Source: an uncultured Prevotellaceae bacterium (GTDB lineage: Bacteria; Bacteroidota; Bacteroidia; Bacteroidales; Bacteroidaceae). Taken from it: DNA of 46,177 nucleotides. Shown here one piece after another: positions 18,242 to 26,301 of the stretch. Each line of letters begins with the position of its first letter. Within the stretch, counting starts at the first letter, position 1. Location: contig CACZVE010000036.1 in the NCBI GenBank assembly GCA_902784565.1, positions 1-46,177 of the forward strand. Direction: 5' to 3'. Below the pieces are notes generated by a model. It had not been told where the DNA came from and did not search any database. It saw nothing but the letters and a program-made list of their open reading frames with translations. The translations under genes were made by a program, and so were the position numbers.

Positions 18242-18310
18242 CGAAATATTTCCTGAACTACCAAGTGTTTCCCTTATAATTTTATAATCCAAGTTTTTTA
18301 ATTCAAATCC

Positions 18311-18420
18311 TTGTCTCAAAACCGGGGCACGTTTATGCAACCCCTGCAAAATCTTCCCTCAAATCTGGGGTATGTTTCTGCAACCCCTGCAAAATTGTCC
18401 CTCAATTCTGGGGCATGTCA
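18311..18420 (+). repeat. Tandem 43-bp repeat array (2.5 units) joined to the broken fic gene
   Basis: Units begin with GGGG at 18324, 18367 and 18410, an exact 43-bp period; the third unit is cut off where fic homology begins. Shared blocks in each unit are GGGGYAYGTTT, TGCAACCCCTGCAAAAT and CCCTCAA. In each unit GGGG(T/C) can pair with (A)CCCC around about 11 bases. A diverged relative of the same unit occurs at 41531-41720. Confidence 0.85.
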
Positions 18421-19195
18421 TCGATGGAAAGCGTGTATTGGGCGCTCCTGACGAGATACAAGAAGTGAAGAATGCTATTGAAGCCTATCGCCTGATGCCA
18501 GAACTGGATGCCTTCAAGGAAAAGGATCTGCTGAAGGCTCATGGACTGATAATGAAAGACCTGGTGAAACAAGCAGGACACTACCGTCAGGAGGGTGTAG
18601 GCGTATTTGATGGGAATGGCAACTGTCTTCACATGGCTCCTCCTGCTGATCGTGTGCCACAACTGATGGGCGACCTTTTCCAATGGGTGAAAACGACGAA
18701 AGAGCATCCGTTGATTCATTCGTGTGTGTTCCATTATGAGTTTGAATTTATCCATCCATTTATTGATGGTAATGGCCGTATGGGCCGTTTCTGGCAAACG
18801 ATGTTGCTCTCTCGCTGGAAGGGTATCTTTGCATGGATTCCTGTAGAGATTATTGTAAAAGACCATCAGCAGGATTACTACAATGTCATTGCCCAGAGCG
18901 ATGCTGCCGGCAATAGTACAGCATTTGTGGAGTTTATGCTGAAATGCTTGCTGGATGCGATGGAGAATTATGAGGATGATGAGAATGTGATTCCTTATAA
19001 AGTGCAGGATAAAGTGCAGGATAAATTTCCAGAGGTTTCACAATCTACATGGGATGTATTGGCCATTATCCAACAGAATCCAAAAGCAACGGTTAACAAG
19101 TTTATAAGCATATTTCCGTATTAAAGTCTTTGGGTTTTATTGTCCGCGTAGGCAGCAATAAGACAGGCTATTGGAAAGTAACAATCGACAAATGA
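18414..19195 (+). pseudogene. Fic family protein remnant, truncated and frameshifted
   Basis: The open frame encodes the core of a Fic adenylyltransferase: VIDGKRVLGAPDEIQEVKNA, ending in the full catalytic motif HPFIDGNGRMGR (nt 18753-18788). The usual N-terminal ~50-100 residues, including the SxxxEG-type inhibitory helix region, are missing: homology starts where the 43-bp repeat array stops, and the only available start lies in the repeats. At the 3' end the frame runs into TAA at about 19122-19124, but another frame just downstream encodes a fitting end, KSLGFIVRVG...GYWKVTIDK with stop at 19193-19195. That is the tail of the winged-helix domain common in these proteins, so about 30 codons were lost together with a frame change. 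A truncated product with an intact Fic motif could still be made, but the gene looks decayed. Confidence 0.85.
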
Positions 19196-19281
19196 GCTGA
19201 TTTGCTAAACCCGTGTCACAGAAGGATGGTTCTTTTGTTATAGGAGGGAGGTACCATACCAAATATTGAATGAAAAAATAG

Positions 19282-19313
19282 GGCGAAAAATTTGGTATTT
19301 TCGCCTTTTTTTT
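19282..19313 (+). terminator. Terminator upstream of the esterase locus
   Basis: GGCGAAAA (19282-19289) pairs with TTTTCGCC (19298-19305), followed by eight T residues. The TTTG at 19291-19294 in its loop is spaced 20 bp from the next promoter box, so terminator and promoter are interleaved. Confidence 0.88.
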
Positions 19314-19322
19314 GTATCTTTG
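19291..19322 (+). promoter_or_regulatory. Promoter of the first esterase gene (-33 TTTG, -7 TATCTTTG)
   Basis: TTTG at 19291-19294, exactly 20 bp, then TATCTTTG at 19315-19322. It is a full match to the Bacteroidetes promoter and lies inside the preceding terminator. Confidence 0.8.
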
Positions 19323-19349
19323 CAGAGAAATAATTAAGGTCAATAATAT

Positions 19350-20522
19350 ATGAGAACTACCAAGATTTTGCTGGCCATGATGCTGATGGTCGCATGCTGC
19401 ACGGAGATGGCAGCGCAGGGTTTTAGGATGGAGAGTTTCCCGGAGGGTTCGTACTCCCCAGTGACAAACATCAACCGCAACGGGTATCCCCGTGTGTTGA
19501 AGGACGGCAGCGTGATGTTCCGTGTGAACGCGCCGCAGGCCCAACAGGTGCAGATAGACCTGGGTGGCACGAAGTACGATATGACGAAGGGCGAAGGTGG
19601 TGCCTGGACGGTGACCACGAAGCCACAGGTGCCGGGCTTCCACTACTATTCGTTGATTACCGACGGTGTGTCGACAGCCGATCCTGCCAGTCAGTCGTTC
19701 TACGGTTGCAGCCGTTGGTCGAGTGCCATCGAGATTCCCGAGGCAGGGATGGCCGACTTCGAGGTGCAGGATGTAAAGCGCGGTGAGGTGCGCACCGTCT
19801 ATTACTACTCGAAGGTGGACGATGCTTGGCGTCCGCTGATGGTCTATACGCCGGCAGGCTACAACGAGGGGCAGCAGGATTATCCTGTGGTGTATATCCA
19901 GCACGGCGGCGGTGAGGACCATCGCGGATGGATGGAACAGGGACGTACGGCACAGATCATGGACAACCTGATTGCTGCGGGCAAGGCTGTGCCGATGATC
20001 GTGGTGAGTTCGAACAGCAATGTACGTTCGCGCAACGGCGGTTTTGGCGGCGGTTACAGTTGGCAGGGCATGCAGACCTTCCGCAGTGAACTGATAGAGA
20101 ACGTGATACCGTTTGTGGAGAAGACCTACCGTGTAAAGAAAGACCGTAAGAACCGTGCGATGTGCGGACTGTCGATGGGTGGCGGACAGTCGTTCTATAT
20201 CGGTCTGCGCGACCCGGAGGTATTCGCTAACGTGGGTGTCTTCTCTACGGGTATGTTCGGTGGTATCCAGGGCGCCTCGAACTTCGACTTGGAGAAGGAG
20301 GTGCCTGGTATCCTGACGGACACCAAGGCGTTCAACAAACAGTTTGATGTGTTCTTTATCAGTTGCGGCGAGCAGGATCCGCGCATAGAACATACGCGGA
20401 ACATTGTGAAGAAGATGCGCGATGGTGGGGTAGAGGTGAAGTTCAATTCCTACCCGGGCGACCATGAGTGGCAGGTGTGGCGCAAGTCACTGCACGAGTT
20501 CGCGCAGTATCTGTTCAAATAA
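19350..20522 (+). CDS. Secreted carbohydrate esterase, feruloyl/acetyl-type alpha/beta hydrolase
   Basis: A 390-residue protein with a signal peptide (about 1-22). Residues 30-135 form an early-set beta-sandwich domain of the CBM48/esterase-N type (RNGYPRVLKDGSVMFRVNAPQAQQV). Residues 145-390 form the esterase D/feruloyl esterase fold: nucleophile elbow CGLSMGGGQ with Ser275, acid candidate Asp343 (GEQDPRIE), His372 (PGDHEWQVW). HGGG at about 185 fits the oxyanion region. Such enzymes remove feruloyl or acetyl groups from xylan side chains. The neighbours (a related esterase, GH3, MFS) support a role in hemicellulose breakdown. The exact ester is not predictable. Own promoter; converges on the DUF4380 gene. 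Confidence 0.9.
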   Translation: MRTTKILLAMMLMVACCTEMAAQGFRMESFPEGSYSPVTNINRNGYPRVLKDGSVMFRVNAPQAQQVQIDLGGTKYDMTKGEGGAWTVTTKPQVPGFHYYSLITDGVSTADPASQSFYGCSRWSSAIEIPEAGMADFEVQDVKRGEVRTVYYYSKVDDAWRPLMVYTPAGYNEGQQDYPVVYIQHGGGEDHRGWMEQGRTAQIMDNLIAAGKAVPMIVVSSNSNVRSRNGGFGGGYSWQGMQTFRSELIENVIPFVEKTYRVKKDRKNRAMCGLSMGGGQSFYIGLRDPEVFANVGVFSTGMFGGIQGASNFDLEKEVPGILTDTKAFNKQFDVFFISCGEQDPRIEHTRNIVKKMRDGGVEVKFNSYPGDHEWQVWRKSLHEFAQYLFK

Positions 20523-20539
20523 TCAGCGACGATTATTTG
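20516..20539. terminator. Hairpin spanning two convergent stop codons
   Basis: CAAATAATC (20516-20524) pairs perfectly with GATTATTTG (20531-20539) around AGCGAC. Both TAA stops of the converging genes lie in the arms. There is no long T-run, so termination efficiency is uncertain. Confidence 0.65.
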
Positions 20540-21405
20540 ATCATGCTGAGCACCTGTTTCTTAAGGGCCTCAGTAGGCTGAGTCTCTTCGCAGGGCTGCA
20601 GATACCAGCGGACCGTCCATGAGAACTCCTTGCCGGGTTCAAGGGTGGTGTAGGCACCCTGACTCTCCAACTCGATGAAGGTCTTGCGCTGGTTGACGTA
20701 GACCTGTATCTCTGCCTCCTCAGGAGCAGGCTGCGACTTGTCGAGATCCTGGAATTTCTTCACCATGAGCAGTCCCTTGGCACAATGGGCCAACCAGCCC
20801 TTGCCGTCGGCATTGATCTTACGGTTCTGCTGGGCCTCGTCGGCGGTGTACCAACTGAGTCCGAAGGCAGCCTGAAAGTCCATCAGTCCGGCGGGGGTGA
20901 TATCCTCAACGGGTGCATCGAAGAAGATGATACCGTTGTTGGGTACACGCGTAATCTCCCACGGAGCCACCTGACGGGTCTCTTCTGACTTGTTGATGAT
21001 AGAGTAGGTGACGACGATGGCCTTGTCGGCAGGATCGACGCTGAACTCCTTGCGAATCTGATACTTGAGTCTTCCTGATACCTCACTCGTCATGACGAGT
21101 TTATCGCCTGTGGTTACCTGGTACGGCATACGGTCGAACTCAGGCACGGGCGGCCAGTTCCACTCTTTCTGCGGACTGGTCCAGAAGGTGCTGCCAAACG
21201 AGTTGGGGAAGGTGGTCTGACTGATGACCTCGCCCTCGCCGTATTTGAAAGAGAGGATTTTACCGCCGTCTTTCGATACGGTCATCGTGACCTTGTCGTT
21301 CTGGATGGTGTACTTGCCATCGCCATTGTCGGTGATGGTGGCGGCGCTTGCCGAGATACAACTGGCGAAGACTGCCGTTAGGATGGATGCAAATAATTTC
21401 TTCAT
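20533..21405 (-). CDS. Secreted DUF4380-type protein
   Basis: A 290-residue protein with a signal peptide (1-21, ending SASA). The rest is one beta-rich domain: DGKYTIQNDKVTMTVSKDGG, GSTFWTSPQKEWNWPP, VAPWEITRVP and a C-terminal FSWTVRWYLQP. It resembles the DUF4380 family and galactose-mutarotase-like folds, where the tryptophan-rich SPQ.EW.WPP segment lines a sugar pocket. Periplasmic or surface location and a carbohydrate-linked role are inferred from the fold resemblance and from sitting inside an esterase/GH3 locus. No catalytic residues can be named. Own promoter, divergent from the second esterase gene. Confidence 0.8.
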   Translation of the reverse strand: MKKLFASILTAVFASCISASAATITDNGDGKYTIQNDKVTMTVSKDGGKILSFKYGEGEVISQTTFPNSFGSTFWTSPQKEWNWPPVPEFDRMPYQVTTGDKLVMTSEVSGRLKYQIRKEFSVDPADKAIVVTYSIINKSEETRQVAPWEITRVPNNGIIFFDAPVEDITPAGLMDFQAAFGLSWYTADEAQQNRKINADGKGWLAHCAKGLLMVKKFQDLDKSQPAPEEAEIQVYVNQRKTFIELESQGAYTTLEPGKEFSWTVRWYLQPCEETQPTEALKKQVLSMIK

Positions 21406-21436
21406 GAATCGTTGATGTTTAATGTTGAACTGGGTG

Positions 21437-21444
21437 CAAAGATA
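21437..21444 (-). promoter_or_regulatory. -7 box for the DUF4380 gene
   Basis: TATCTTTG on the minus strand, 31 bases before the ATG. Confidence 0.72.
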
Positions 21445-21507
21445 TTAAAAAGATTCCGATTGACAATGCGACGTATGTTTAAAAAACTTTAATCTTATGG
21501 AAGTGTA

Positions 21508-21539
21508 TTTGGTACGTTCAATTTTTTTGTTTATCTTTG
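21508..21539 (+). promoter_or_regulatory. Promoter of the esterase-GH3-MFS operon
   Basis: TTTG at 21508-21511, 20 bp, TATCTTTG at 21532-21539. Divergent from the DUF4380 promoter about 65 bp away. No other box is seen before the GH3 or MFS genes. Confidence 0.78.
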
Positions 21540-21573
21540 CTCGAAATTTTCTAACTTACTTAAACTATTGCGT

Positions 21574-23646
21574 ATGAGAAAAGTGAAATGTGTTGCAATT
21601 GCCGCATTATTAGGCTTGGCAACAACCTGTTGGGCACAGTCCGCAGTCAAATCAACCGTCTGTAATCCGGATGGAACAGTGACCTTTAACTACAAGAATG
21701 ACTCTGCAAAGAGTGTGTTGGTGGATGTCCAGTTTGCTGGACGTAAGGAGATGACCCGTAATGCCGACGGCGTCTGGTCAGTGACACTCGGTCCTGCCGA
21801 GCCTGACATGTATCCCTACTGCTTTGTCGTCGACGGCGTCAGTGTGATGGATCCCGAGAATCCGCTGTACTTCCCCAATGAGGGCTTTAAGAACAGTATT
21901 TTGGAGATCAAGTCGAAAGACGGTCTGCCGCACGACATCAAGGATGTGCCGCACGGACGTGTGGAGTACGTACATTATTATTCGAAGAGTCTTGGTGGCA
22001 CCAATACGGCCATCGTCTACCTGCCGCCCAGTTATACTGGCATGGGCATGGGTGGCGGCGGCTTCAATATGGGAGCCGAGCAGAAGAAGTATCCCGTGTT
22101 CTACCTCATCAGTGGTACGACAGACACCGAGGAAGTGTATCTGAAGGTGGGTCGTGTGAACTATATCCTCGACAACCTGATTGCCGAGAAGGCCGCCAAG
22201 GAGATGATCGTGGTGCTGCCTTACGGTAACCCGACGAAGTTGTTGCCCGCCCCGAAAGACGGCGGTCCGCAGATGCAGTTCGGTAACGATGTGTTCAGCA
22301 AGGACCTCATCAACGACCTGATGCCTTTCATCGAGAAGACCTACCGTACGGTGAACAACCGCGATAACCGTGCCATCGGCGGTTTCTCCCGTGGTGGTAA
22401 CCAGGGCCTGCTCAACGGTCTGACGAACCTCGACAAGTTCTCTTATCTCTGCAGTTACAGTTCATTCACCTCGACGGACATCCCCAATGTCTACGACAAT
22501 GCCGAGGATACCAACAAGAAGATTCACCTCTTCTGGCTTGGTGTCGGCACCGATGACTTCCTCTATGGCAATGCCCGTGACTACATGGAGTTCCTCGACA
22601 CCAAGGGCATCCAGAGCGTGAAGGAATTCACAACTGGTAAGTTCGGACATACCTGGATGAACGCTAAGTATTTCCTCACCAAGACCCTGCCGTTGCTCTT
22701 CAACAAGAAGGCTGCTGAGGCTGCCATGAAGGAAGGTAAGCCTGCACCTGCCAAGACAGGAGAAGAACAGCAGTTTACGCCTGGTGTGATGGCCCGTCTC
22801 TTCCCACGTCCCATCATCTCGCCCGAATATGGCGAGGAGGGTATCACCTTCCGTTTCAAGGCTCCTGAGGCCAAGAAGGTGGAACTGGAATGTGAGATGT
22901 TGCCGGAGAATCTCGCCATGGAGCGTGACAGCGACGGTGTGTGGAGTGTGACGATGACCGATCACCTCTTCGAGACCTTTAAGTACTGTTTCGTGATGGA
23001 CGGTACCCCGGTGGCTGACCCCAGCAATATGTATATCGCACCCGACAAGGGCTTTAAGTACAGCATTGCCGATAACCCCAACTCACCTTTCAACTTCGCC
23101 TCGATGGGTGAGATAGAACACGGACGTGTGGCCTACGACTTCACCAGTAATGAGGCCTGGTACACCTCGCCGACGCCTGCCGGACAACAGGCTGGTATGT
23201 TTATGATGCCTGCCATGATCCAGTTGGTACCTGCTGCCGGTGAGACCATGGAGAGTTGGTTCAAGGTGGGTGGTGCCGATGCTATCGTTGACAGACTCGT
23301 TGCCGACGGTAAGGCCAAGGCTTGTATCCTGACAACCAGTAGCATGGACTTCATGCAGAACATGCCTGGTGGCGGTATGCCTGGCTTCCAGATGGATGTG
23401 CTGAAGGCTGACGACTATCCCACATGGGGTCTGCGTCGTGCTGCCCTGATCAAACTGCTCCTTGAGATTGCCAAGCGTCCTGCACCTCAGATGGGTGGCT
23501 TCGGCGGCTTCGGTGGTGGTCGTCCTGGTGGCGGCGCTGGCGGCGGTCGTCGTGGTGGCGGTGGCTTCCCAGGCGGTGGTGGCGGCTTCCCAGGTGGAGG
23601 CGGTGGCTTCCCCGGTGGCGGTGGTTTCCCGGGTGGAGGCTTCTAA
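21574..23646 (+). CDS. Secreted two-unit esterase with a glycine-rich tail
   Basis: A 690-residue protein. Signal peptide 1-21 (CWAQ). Unit 1: early-set domain (25-115), then an esterase domain with the nucleophile elbow GGFSRGGNQ (Ser272), Asp327 or 328 (VGTDDFLYG) and His359 (GKFGHTW). Unit 2 (about 400-635): a second early-set domain (ITFRFKAPEAKKVEL), then an incomplete esterase-like stretch (HGRVAYDFTSNEAWYTSP) without a recognisable nucleophile elbow. The last ~50 residues are a GGFPGGGG-type repeat tail. Unit 1 should be an active xylan-type esterase; unit 2 is probably a binding or structural remnant. ATG 21574 is chosen because the signal peptide starts there. It is 33 bases ahead of the GH3 gene in one operon. 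Confidence 0.87.
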   Translation: MRKVKCVAIAALLGLATTCWAQSAVKSTVCNPDGTVTFNYKNDSAKSVLVDVQFAGRKEMTRNADGVWSVTLGPAEPDMYPYCFVVDGVSVMDPENPLYFPNEGFKNSILEIKSKDGLPHDIKDVPHGRVEYVHYYSKSLGGTNTAIVYLPPSYTGMGMGGGGFNMGAEQKKYPVFYLISGTTDTEEVYLKVGRVNYILDNLIAEKAAKEMIVVLPYGNPTKLLPAPKDGGPQMQFGNDVFSKDLINDLMPFIEKTYRTVNNRDNRAIGGFSRGGNQGLLNGLTNLDKFSYLCSYSSFTSTDIPNVYDNAEDTNKKIHLFWLGVGTDDFLYGNARDYMEFLDTKGIQSVKEFTTGKFGHTWMNAKYFLTKTLPLLFNKKAAEAAMKEGKPAPAKTGEEQQFTPGVMARLFPRPIISPEYGEEGITFRFKAPEAKKVELECEMLPENLAMERDSDGVWSVTMTDHLFETFKYCFVMDGTPVADPSNMYIAPDKGFKYSIADNPNSPFNFASMGEIEHGRVAYDFTSNEAWYTSPTPAGQQAGMFMMPAMIQLVPAAGETMESWFKVGGADAIVDRLVADGKAKACILTTSSMDFMQNMPGGGMPGFQMDVLKADDYPTWGLRRAALIKLLLEIAKRPAPQMGGFGGFGGGRPGGGAGGGRRGGGGFPGGGGGFPGGGGGFPGGGGFPGGGF
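23500..23645 (+). repeat. GGT/GGC-rich coding repeat for the glycine tail
   Basis: Tandem GGTGGCGG(T/C)TTCCC(A/C)GG-like units encode four GGGGFPG copies after a GGFGGFGGGRPGGG segment. It is a likely site of copy-number change by slippage. It also produces long spurious open frames on the other strand. Confidence 0.75.
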
Positions 23647-23679
23647 TCTGAAAGTATGAATAGTAAATATAGGATTAAA

Positions 23680-26298
23680 ATGAGAAAATTGATTTTGGCG
23701 GCAGTGACCGCTATGATGGCCCTGACCAGTGTGTCGGCCCAGTACAAGTATGAATGGCAGAACCCGAAGTTGCCGACGGCACAGCGTGTGGAGAGTCTGC
23801 TGAAGATGTTGACACCCGAGGAGAAGGTGGGTCTGATGATGAACAAGTCCATCAGTATCGACCGTCTGGGCATCCCCTCCTACAACTGGTGGAGTGAGGC
23901 CTGTCATGGTGTACGTCAGGGTGGCTATACTGTCTATCCCCAGCCGATCGGTATGGCTGCTGCCTTCAATGAGCAGTTGGTCTACGACGTGTTCTCGCAG
24001 GTGTCTGATGAGGCCCGTGCCAACTGGAACCGTAGTGACCATAATATTTTCAACGTGCCCATGGGCGTGACTTACTATCCTGGTAATCCTGAACTCACCT
24101 TCTGGTGCCCCAACGTAAATATCTTCCGTGATCCACGATGGGGCAGGGGACAGGAGACCTGTGGTGAGGACCCCTATCTGAATGCCGTCCTCGGCGTACA
24201 GACCGTACTCGGTATGCAGGGCAACGATGATCACTATTTCAAGACCCATGCCTGTGCCAAGCACTATGCTGTGCACAGCGGTCCGGAGCCTCTGCGCCAT
24301 TCGATGAATGTGGAGCCCACCAACCGTGACCTGTGGGAGACCTATCTGCCTGCTTTCAAGGCTCTTGTGAAGAAAGGTAACGTGCGTGAGGTGATGTGCG
24401 CCTACCAGCGTTTCGAGGGAAAACCCTGCTGCACCAGCGACCGTCTGTTGATTGATATCCTGCGCAACAAGTGGGGCTACGATGCCATCGTGCTCACCGA
24501 CTGCGACGCTATCAATAACTTCTTCAACCGTGGACAGCACGAGACGCATAAGGACGGCCTCTCTGCCTCTGTCGACGCCGTGTTGAACGGTACCGACTTG
24601 GAGTGTGGTAAGGTGTTCATGTCGCTGACCGATGGTCTGAAGCAGAACCTGATCAAGGAGAGCGACCTCGATGCCCATCTGCGTAAGACTTTGACAGGTC
24701 GTTTCGAACTGGGTATGTTCGATCCCGCCGACATGTTGCCTTGGGCTAAACTCGGTCCTGAAGTCATCAGCAGCGAGAAGAACAACGAGATGGCTACACA
24801 GGCTGCCCGTGAGTCGATGGTGCTGTTGGAGAACAAGGGTAATGTGCTGCCGCTCTCGAAGAGCATTAAGACCCTCGCTGTGCTGGGTCCGAATGCCGAC
24901 GATGTGGAACTCCTGAACGGTAACTACGGTGGCACACCTACCGACAACCACAAGCACTCGCTTTTGGAGGGTATCAAGAATGCTGTGCCCGGTGCGAAGA
25001 TCATCTACAACAAGGCCTGTGAACTGAACGATGAGTACACCACTGTGCATCATATTCAGGACTTCAATGATGGCAAGGGTATGTTCGTGGAGTTCTGGAA
25101 CAACAAGAACCTCGAAGGTGATCCCGTAAAGAGTGACTACTATACCAATGAGTTCAACTTCTCTACCTTTGGTGCCTGGGGCTTTGCAGAGGGTGTCGAC
25201 AACAACAACCTCTCCGTGCGTATCACGGGTAAGTACAAGGCCACCTTCACGGGTGAGATGAAGTACACCCTGAGCACGGATAACGGCTATATCCTGAAAG
25301 TCAACGGCGAGGTCGTTGAGGAGAATAAGGGTGGTGGTCGTCGTGGTTTCGGAGGCTTCGGATTCGGACGCCGTGGTGCCGACTATAAGGGCTTCCCCGT
25401 AGAGGCTGGCAAGACCTACGATGTCGTCATCGAGTATCGTCGTGGCGACGGACAGTTTGCTATGCTGCGTGGTGACATCTGCGAGCGTAAACTCGCCGAC
25501 TTCACCGATCTGGCCAACGAGGTGAAAGGTGCTGATGCCATCATCATCATTGGCGGTATCTCTGCCCGTATGGAAGGTGAGGGCGGCGACAAGCAGACCA
25601 TCGACCTGCCAGTGGTGCAGCAGTTGCTGGTGAAGGCTATGCACAAGACTGGCAAGCCTGTCATCTTCGTCAACTGCTCCGGTTCGGCTATTGCCTTCGG
25701 TCCTGTGGAGGGTGAGTATGACGCCCTGTTGCAGGCTTGGTATGCTGGTCAGGGTGGTGCCAAGGCCCTTGCTGAGGTGCTCTTCGGTGACTACAATCCT
25801 GGTGGTAAACTGCCTGTGACCTTCTACCGTTCGAACAACGACCTGCCCGACTTCATGGACTACTCGATGAAGAACCGTACCTACCGTTACTTCACGGGTG
25901 TGCCACAGTATGCCTTCGGCTTTGGTTTGAGTTATACGTCGTTCAAGGTGGGTCAGGGCAAATTGTCTGGCACTTCGATGAAGAAGGCTGGCGGTAAGGT
26001 GACCCTTACCGTGCCTGTTACCAATACTGGCAAGCGCGAGGGTACAGAGACCGTACAGGTCTATGTGAAGCGTCTCGGCGACGAAGGTGCACCTATCAAG
26101 GCCTTGAAGGGATTCCAGAAACTGTCGTTGAAGCCTGGTGAGACCAAGACGGCTAGCATCACCCTCGATGGTGAGGCTTTCGAGTACTACGATGAGATGA
26201 TTGACGAACTCTCCACCAAGGCTGGCAACTATAAGATCCTCTACGGCACATCGTCGCTCGACAAGGATTTGAAGAGTTTCGATTTTGCAGTGAAATAA
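23680..26298 (+). CDS. Secreted GH3 glycosidase with PA14 domain (beta-xylosidase or beta-glucosidase)
   Basis: An 872-residue protein: signal peptide 1-20 (VSAQ), GH3 N-terminal barrel (about 30-345), C-terminal alpha/beta sandwich, an inserted PA14 domain (about 450-600, FVEFWNNKNLEGDP to VVIEYRRGDG), and a C-terminal fibronectin III-like domain (VTVPVTNTGKREGTETVQVYV). The nucleophile is Asp274 in IVLTDCDAI; a substrate-binding KHYAVHSGPEPLRH segment is present. The PxY(N/N)WWSEACHGV signature is typical of GH3 xylosidases and related enzymes. The PA14 domain carries an odd glycine/arginine/phenylalanine insert (GGGRRGFGGFGFGRRG). An ATG at 23656 would add eight residues before the signal peptide; 23680 is preferred. 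Three bases separate it from the MFS gene. Confidence 0.92.
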   Translation: MRKLILAAVTAMMALTSVSAQYKYEWQNPKLPTAQRVESLLKMLTPEEKVGLMMNKSISIDRLGIPSYNWWSEACHGVRQGGYTVYPQPIGMAAAFNEQLVYDVFSQVSDEARANWNRSDHNIFNVPMGVTYYPGNPELTFWCPNVNIFRDPRWGRGQETCGEDPYLNAVLGVQTVLGMQGNDDHYFKTHACAKHYAVHSGPEPLRHSMNVEPTNRDLWETYLPAFKALVKKGNVREVMCAYQRFEGKPCCTSDRLLIDILRNKWGYDAIVLTDCDAINNFFNRGQHETHKDGLSASVDAVLNGTDLECGKVFMSLTDGLKQNLIKESDLDAHLRKTLTGRFELGMFDPADMLPWAKLGPEVISSEKNNEMATQAARESMVLLENKGNVLPLSKSIKTLAVLGPNADDVELLNGNYGGTPTDNHKHSLLEGIKNAVPGAKIIYNKACELNDEYTTVHHIQDFNDGKGMFVEFWNNKNLEGDPVKSDYYTNEFNFSTFGAWGFAEGVDNNNLSVRITGKYKATFTGEMKYTLSTDNGYILKVNGEVVEENKGGGRRGFGGFGFGRRGADYKGFPVEAGKTYDVVIEYRRGDGQFAMLRGDICERKLADFTDLANEVKGADAIIIIGGISARMEGEGGDKQTIDLPVVQQLLVKAMHKTGKPVIFVNCSGSAIAFGPVEGEYDALLQAWYAGQGGAKALAEVLFGDYNPGGKLPVTFYRSNNDLPDFMDYSMKNRTYRYFTGVPQYAFGFGLSYTSFKVGQGKLSGTSMKKAGGKVTLTVPVTNTGKREGTETVQVYVKRLGDEGAPIKALKGFQKLSLKPGETKTASITLDGEAFEYYDEMIDELSTKAGNYKILYGTSSLDKDLKSFDFAVK

Positions 26299-26301
26299 GA
26301 G

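Noticed and set aside
18311-18420. CRISPR array
   Set aside because: The whole 43-bp unit is repeated with no unique spacers, only about 2.5 units exist, and no cas genes are nearby.
19137-20465. 442-residue open frame on the minus strand
   Set aside because: It covers the first esterase gene on the other strand and has no family motif; the esterase has a signal peptide, catalytic triad and promoter.
23083-25644. 853-residue open frame on the minus strand
   Set aside because: It lies fully opposite the second esterase and GH3 genes, whose protein features are strong, and is His/Thr/Leu-rich as expected of an antisense shadow.
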